DNA of 33,676 nucleotides from Thermoplasmata archaeon (GTDB lineage Archaea; Thermoplasmatota; E2; DHVEG-1; B18-G2): contig JAGGZU010000118.1 of assembly GCA_021161865.1 (NCBI GenBank), positions 1-33,676 on the forward strand, in the 5' to 3' direction. The position numbers were made by a program, and so were the translations under genes. Of the stretch, positions 31,086 to 33,676 are shown piece after piece. The notes beneath the pieces were generated by a model, which was not told the origin of the DNA, searched no databases, and saw only the letters and a list, made by a program, of their open reading frames with translations. Positions within the stretch are counted from its first letter, which is position 1; every line of letters starts with the position of its first letter.

Positions 31086-31736
31086 ATGTCTATTGGAAGT
31101 AAAGGTATGCTTTCACCTTTTACTGTTGTTACAAGTTTTATAACCGGTGGTCTTTTCCCGGTTCTTGGTTCGGTTATAGCGGTTGACACTGGAGCAGTGA
31201 GTTCTCTTAATCTTTTTAACATGCTGTTTGTTATGGTCGGTGGTTTCCTAGCGCATTGGGTTCTTGCTCACACTATTCATGATCTCTATCATTATGATAT
31301 TGAAAAAAGGGAGACTTTTTCTAAACCAGTGCTTAAGGTGTTGCTTGTTGTTTCAGTGGTTGTCCTTCTGGGTATAGCCTTTTATCTTGCTTTCACAGCG
31401 GGTTGGCTGGTTCTTCTGTTTTCAGCGATTGGTGCAGTAACTTGTTTGTACGCTGAAGGTTTGTTGCATTATGAGGCGCAGATGGCTGTAGCCGCTTTTT
31501 TCCTGGTTATAGGCGCTTTTTATGTGCAAACCGGCACGTTGATGCTTTCAACAAGGATTCTTCTCCGTTTGTTGTCCATGTCTTTGTTTGCCTTTTTTTC
31601 TCAGTATGGTTGGCTTCTGTTTTATCGTCTTGATGACTATGATTGGAGTCCAGCGGTTAGGAATAAGAGTATTATTTTAACAAAAATAGGTTTACCATTC
31701 CTTATTTTTTATTTCTTGTTGGGTTTACCTTTTTGA
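31086..31736 (+). CDS. Short MenA/UbiA-like prenyltransferase homologue
   Basis: This 216-residue membrane protein (about six to seven helices) resembles the N-terminal two thirds of MenA/UbiA proteins. SPFTVVTSFITGGLFPVLGSVIA matches the first helix of that family. HDLYHYDIE (65-73) stands where NDxxDxxxD is expected, with His for Asn. GAFYVQTGTL matches the MenA block near helix 6, and RLDDYDW (181-187) takes the place of the second aspartate motif. It ends soon after the second motif, so the last two helices of the nine-helix fold are absent. GGTGAT six bases before the ATG lies inside the upstream prenyl synthase gene. That neighbour would supply the prenyl diphosphate, which supports the family call. 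The 3' end overlaps a convergent gene by 28 bases. Confidence 0.6.
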   Translation: MSIGSKGMLSPFTVVTSFITGGLFPVLGSVIAVDTGAVSSLNLFNMLFVMVGGFLAHWVLAHTIHDLYHYDIEKRETFSKPVLKVLLVVSVVVLLGIAFYLAFTAGWLVLLFSAIGAVTCLYAEGLLHYEAQMAVAAFFLVIGAFYVQTGTLMLSTRILLRLLSMSLFAFFSQYGWLLFYRLDDYDWSPAVRNKSIILTKIGLPFLIFYFLLGLPF

Positions 31737-32410
31737 TTGTTAACGGCTATTTTATACAGTACGAAAACTATCACCATGATTATGATTATGGCTAATCCAA
31801 GGATGAAGTTTTTTATGAATATTGACTTCAGAATGTTAGCGAAGTATGCTATTAAAAGGCAGCCTGCTAATGCACCTGTTGTCACTGCAACCCATGTGAC
31901 CCAGGGTTTCATTCCTATGAGTCTACCCAGTATGGAACCAACGAGACCTCCTGATCCTTGGAATGGCACCATTACAAAGAGAACTATACCTGTGAACCTT
32001 AAGGGTCTCACCCAAGCGTACTCCTTGCTCCCTTTCCTGCCAAGCTCTTCAACCTTTTTTACAAACCTTCCCAGCAGGGGTATTTTCTTTACAAGATCAT
32101 AATTCCAGACCACGAAAAGGGAAACCACACTATCTATAAGAGCCACAGAAAAAGCCATTACATTGGGATTGATGGGTGGGATGTGAACTTGGGTATTTAT
32201 TATTGGGATGAATATATCACCGCCTGCGATACCTATAGGTATTACGGATTCCTTCCCAAGGGGAGGAAAGAAGTAAGCCATGCAGAGATACCAGTACTTC
32301 ATCCTCGTATCTGGATCTAGAGAGAAGCCTATGGCTAGAAGGGCAAATATCCCTATCGTAGGAGGTATAATTATTTTGGCTAGGGTTACCAAGAATTTCC
32401 TGATGTCCAT
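31709..32410 (-). CDS. Small multidrug export-like membrane protein (COG2426/PF06695 type)
   Basis: The 233-residue protein has about five to six helices and the central block VRPLRFTGIVLFVMVPFQGSGGLVGSILGRLIGM, typical of the so-called small multi-drug export family (COG2426). The family also shares the PPLGKESVIPIGIAGG segment near residue 50, which resembles re-entrant loops of DedA-like proteins. Despite the family name, export of drugs is poorly supported and the substrate is unknown. The ATG at 32410 lies one base after the fibrillarin stop, so the two are one unit, although a functional link is not obvious. Confidence 0.82.
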   Translation of the reverse strand: MDIRKFLVTLAKIIIPPTIGIFALLAIGFSLDPDTRMKYWYLCMAYFFPPLGKESVIPIGIAGGDIFIPIINTQVHIPPINPNVMAFSVALIDSVVSLFVVWNYDLVKKIPLLGRFVKKVEELGRKGSKEYAWVRPLRFTGIVLFVMVPFQGSGGLVGSILGRLIGMKPWVTWVAVTTGALAGCLLIAYFANILKSIFIKNFILGLAIIIIMVIVFVLYKIAVNNQKGKPNKK

Positions 32411-32411
32411 A

Positions 32412-33071
32412 CTAACTCCTTCTAACGACTATACATGCGTGATCTTTGGCATAGGGATCCAGCTTTTTATAGTCTGTTATTTTGTAACTCTGCTGTTGAA
32501 GTTTTTGTTTTATTTCCTCATAAACCTTGTTTGGTTCCATGGTTACGTTGATACTTCTTGCTTTCACCATTATGATACCCTGACCGTTTTTTTTCAAATA
32601 GTTTTCAATGTTTTTTATGAAGATTTGTAGTTGGTTTCTCTGCGATATATCCTGGTAAACAATGTCAACCTCTGGCACTATGTGCCGGTATTTTTCTGGG
32701 TGAAAAGCATCTGCAAGTATCGGTAATATGTTTTTTCTTTTTTTACTCAACTCTATCAGTTTCTGCATTGCAAAGGGTGATACTTCTACAGCGTAAACGG
32801 TTCCTTGTATTAGTATGTCTGATAAGTGGCTTACGGTTGTTCCCGTTGCTGCGCCAAGATAAAGTATTTTGTTTTCCTTTGAACACAGTATGTTTGTTTT
32901 TTTGAGGATTGCTGCTGCGAGTTTGCTCCGATAGGGGTTCCAGGCTCTAAGAGTTTTGTTTTTTTTGTGGACTATTTTTTCACCATACACACTCTCAGAT
33001 TGCCCAACTGTAACTGTTGTGAATAAACGGTTTCCCTCCTTCATTACTCCCTCTATCCGTATGTCGCTCAT
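32412..33071 (-). CDS. flpA: Fibrillarin-like rRNA/tRNA 2'-O-methyltransferase
   Basis: FlpA is the catalytic subunit of the C/D-box ribonucleoprotein, which methylates ribose 2'-OH groups at sites chosen by guide RNA. The 219 residues hold the basic N-terminal block VYGEKIVHKKNKTLRAWNPYRSKLAAAI, the SAM-binding YLGAATGTTVSHLSD and AVEVSPFAMQ, and the K-D-K-H catalytic set: Lys50, Asp141 (VYQDISQ), Lys170 (IMVKARS) and His211 (AKDHACIVV). The nop5 gene that is often adjacent in archaea is not next to it here. A GTTTTAATTG box about 28 bases upstream suggests an almost leaderless transcript. It diverges from gcvT. Confidence 0.96.
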   Translation of the reverse strand: MSDIRIEGVMKEGNRLFTTVTVGQSESVYGEKIVHKKNKTLRAWNPYRSKLAAAILKKTNILCSKENKILYLGAATGTTVSHLSDILIQGTVYAVEVSPFAMQKLIELSKKRKNILPILADAFHPEKYRHIVPEVDIVYQDISQRNQLQIFIKNIENYLKKNGQGIIMVKARSINVTMEPNKVYEEIKQKLQQQSYKITDYKKLDPYAKDHACIVVRRS

Positions 33072-33153
33072 CTTCAGTTGGAAAGAAACAACGGCAATTA
33101 AAACTTTGTAGAAACTTTTAAGGTTGCTTTGTGGATACCTTTGCTCGATAATT

Positions 33154-33676
33154 ATGGGGATTAAATCACCGCTTCATGATATCCATGAGAAGCTGGGTGC
33201 AAAGTTTACGGAGTTTGCAGGGCATTACATGCCCCTATACTATACTTCAATAAAAAGCGAACATCTTGCAGTAAGGAGATCTGTTGGTCTTTTTGACGTT
33301 TCTCATATGAGTAACGTGTGGATAGAAGGAAAGGATGCTGAAAAACTGCTTACCTTAACTACAGTTGAGGACGCATCAAGGATCGGAGAATACAGAGGAC
33401 AATACACCGCCATACTAAGAGAGGATGGTACAATCATCGATGATACAATCTTTCTTCATCTTCCAGAAAAGTACATGCTGATTCCCAACGCAGGTATGAA
33501 TGAGACAGTAACTCAATGGTTAAATGAAAAAGCAGAAGAGTTTTCACTGGATGCAAAGGCAGAGGATGTATCAAGAGAGTTCGTAATTCTTGCAATACAG
33601 GGACCTAAATCCAGAGAAACCCTACAAAAACTCACAGATTTTGATCTTTCTTCTCTTAAACTATTTGGTTGTACAA
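33154..33676 (+). CDS. gcvT: Aminomethyltransferase (glycine cleavage T-protein family), N-terminal part
   Basis: Only the first 174 codons are present; the gene runs off the right edge. The start SPLHDIHEKLGAKFTEFAGHYMPLYYTSIKSEHLAVRRSVGLFDVSHMSNVWIEG is the GcvT signature, followed by GQYTAILREDGTIIDDTIF and LIPNAGMNE, which shape the tetrahydrofolate pocket. GcvT moves the aminomethyl group of lipoyl-H protein to a folate cofactor. Related archaeal proteins could use a different pterin. TTTTAAGG about 35 bases upstream may be its TATA box. Other glycine cleavage genes are probably outside the window. Confidence 0.92.
   Translation, partial: MGIKSPLHDIHEKLGAKFTEFAGHYMPLYYTSIKSEHLAVRRSVGLFDVSHMSNVWIEGKDAEKLLTLTTVEDASRIGEYRGQYTAILREDGTIIDDTIFLHLPEKYMLIPNAGMNETVTQWLNEKAEEFSLDAKAEDVSREFVILAIQGPKSRETLQKLTDFDLSSLKLFGCT

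Noticed and set aside
1-33676. tRNA, rRNA, CRISPR array, insertion sequence or phage genes
   Set aside because: No cloverleaf-like T-loop sequences, rRNA stretches, regularly spaced repeats, transposase, integrase or capsid-type proteins were seen by eye; a covariance-model search would be needed to exclude small RNAs.

Overview
The window is a gene-dense stretch of an archaeal chromosome. Archaeal markers include a TFB transcription factor, fibrillarin FlpA, Hjc resolvase, pantoate kinase, GGPP-type prenyl synthase, TATA/BRE-like promoters and Shine-Dalgarno cores (GGAGGT, GGTGAT) matching a GATCACCTCC-type 16S tail. The gene set is euryarchaeal. An uncultured Thermoplasmatota-like lineage is my best guess, but nothing here fixes the taxon. 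No rRNA, tRNA, CRISPR array or insertion sequence was seen, no gene-free stretch exceeds 300 bases, and several convergent genes overlap at their 3' ends.

Left part (1-12.2 kb): a truncated Na+/solute symporter sits behind a large exported Ntn-hydrolase/PQQ-propeller protein. Then come a zinc-ribbon protein, two CBS-domain proteins, Hjc, a universal stress protein, the coenzyme A pair CoaBC and pantoate kinase, an MgtE-type cation transporter with two PhoU/RCK_C proteins, and TFB with the 23S rRNA methylase RlmE.

Middle part (12.2-19.5 kb): an unknown gene with an apparent one-base frameshift near its start, a radical SAM enzyme with a C-terminal helix-hairpin-helix, a small esterase coupled to a YjbQ protein, a DJ-1/PfpI protein, two small unknown proteins, an SDR reductase, a small exported protein, a small membrane protein and an AglD/UPF0104-type membrane protein.

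Central feature (19.5-27.6 kb, minus strand): a complete fourteen-gene membrane-bound [NiFe] hydrogenase operon, mbhA to mbhN, in the Thermococcales gene order. It has an Mrp-type antiporter module (A-H), a linker (I) and a hydrogenase module (J-N). All four NiFe-binding cysteines are present in MbhL, so it should evolve H2 from reduced ferredoxin while driving ion translocation. A TATA-like box lies just upstream of mbhA.

Right part (27.7 kb to end): an alpha-glucan phosphorylase with a small membrane protein, a prenyl synthase coupled to a short MenA/UbiA-like membrane protein, a COG2426-type membrane protein, fibrillarin, and the start of a GcvT-family aminomethyltransferase. Glucan breakdown, peptide or amide hydrolysis with solute uptake, and ferredoxin-dependent H2 evolution together suggest an anaerobic fermentative life style (inference).
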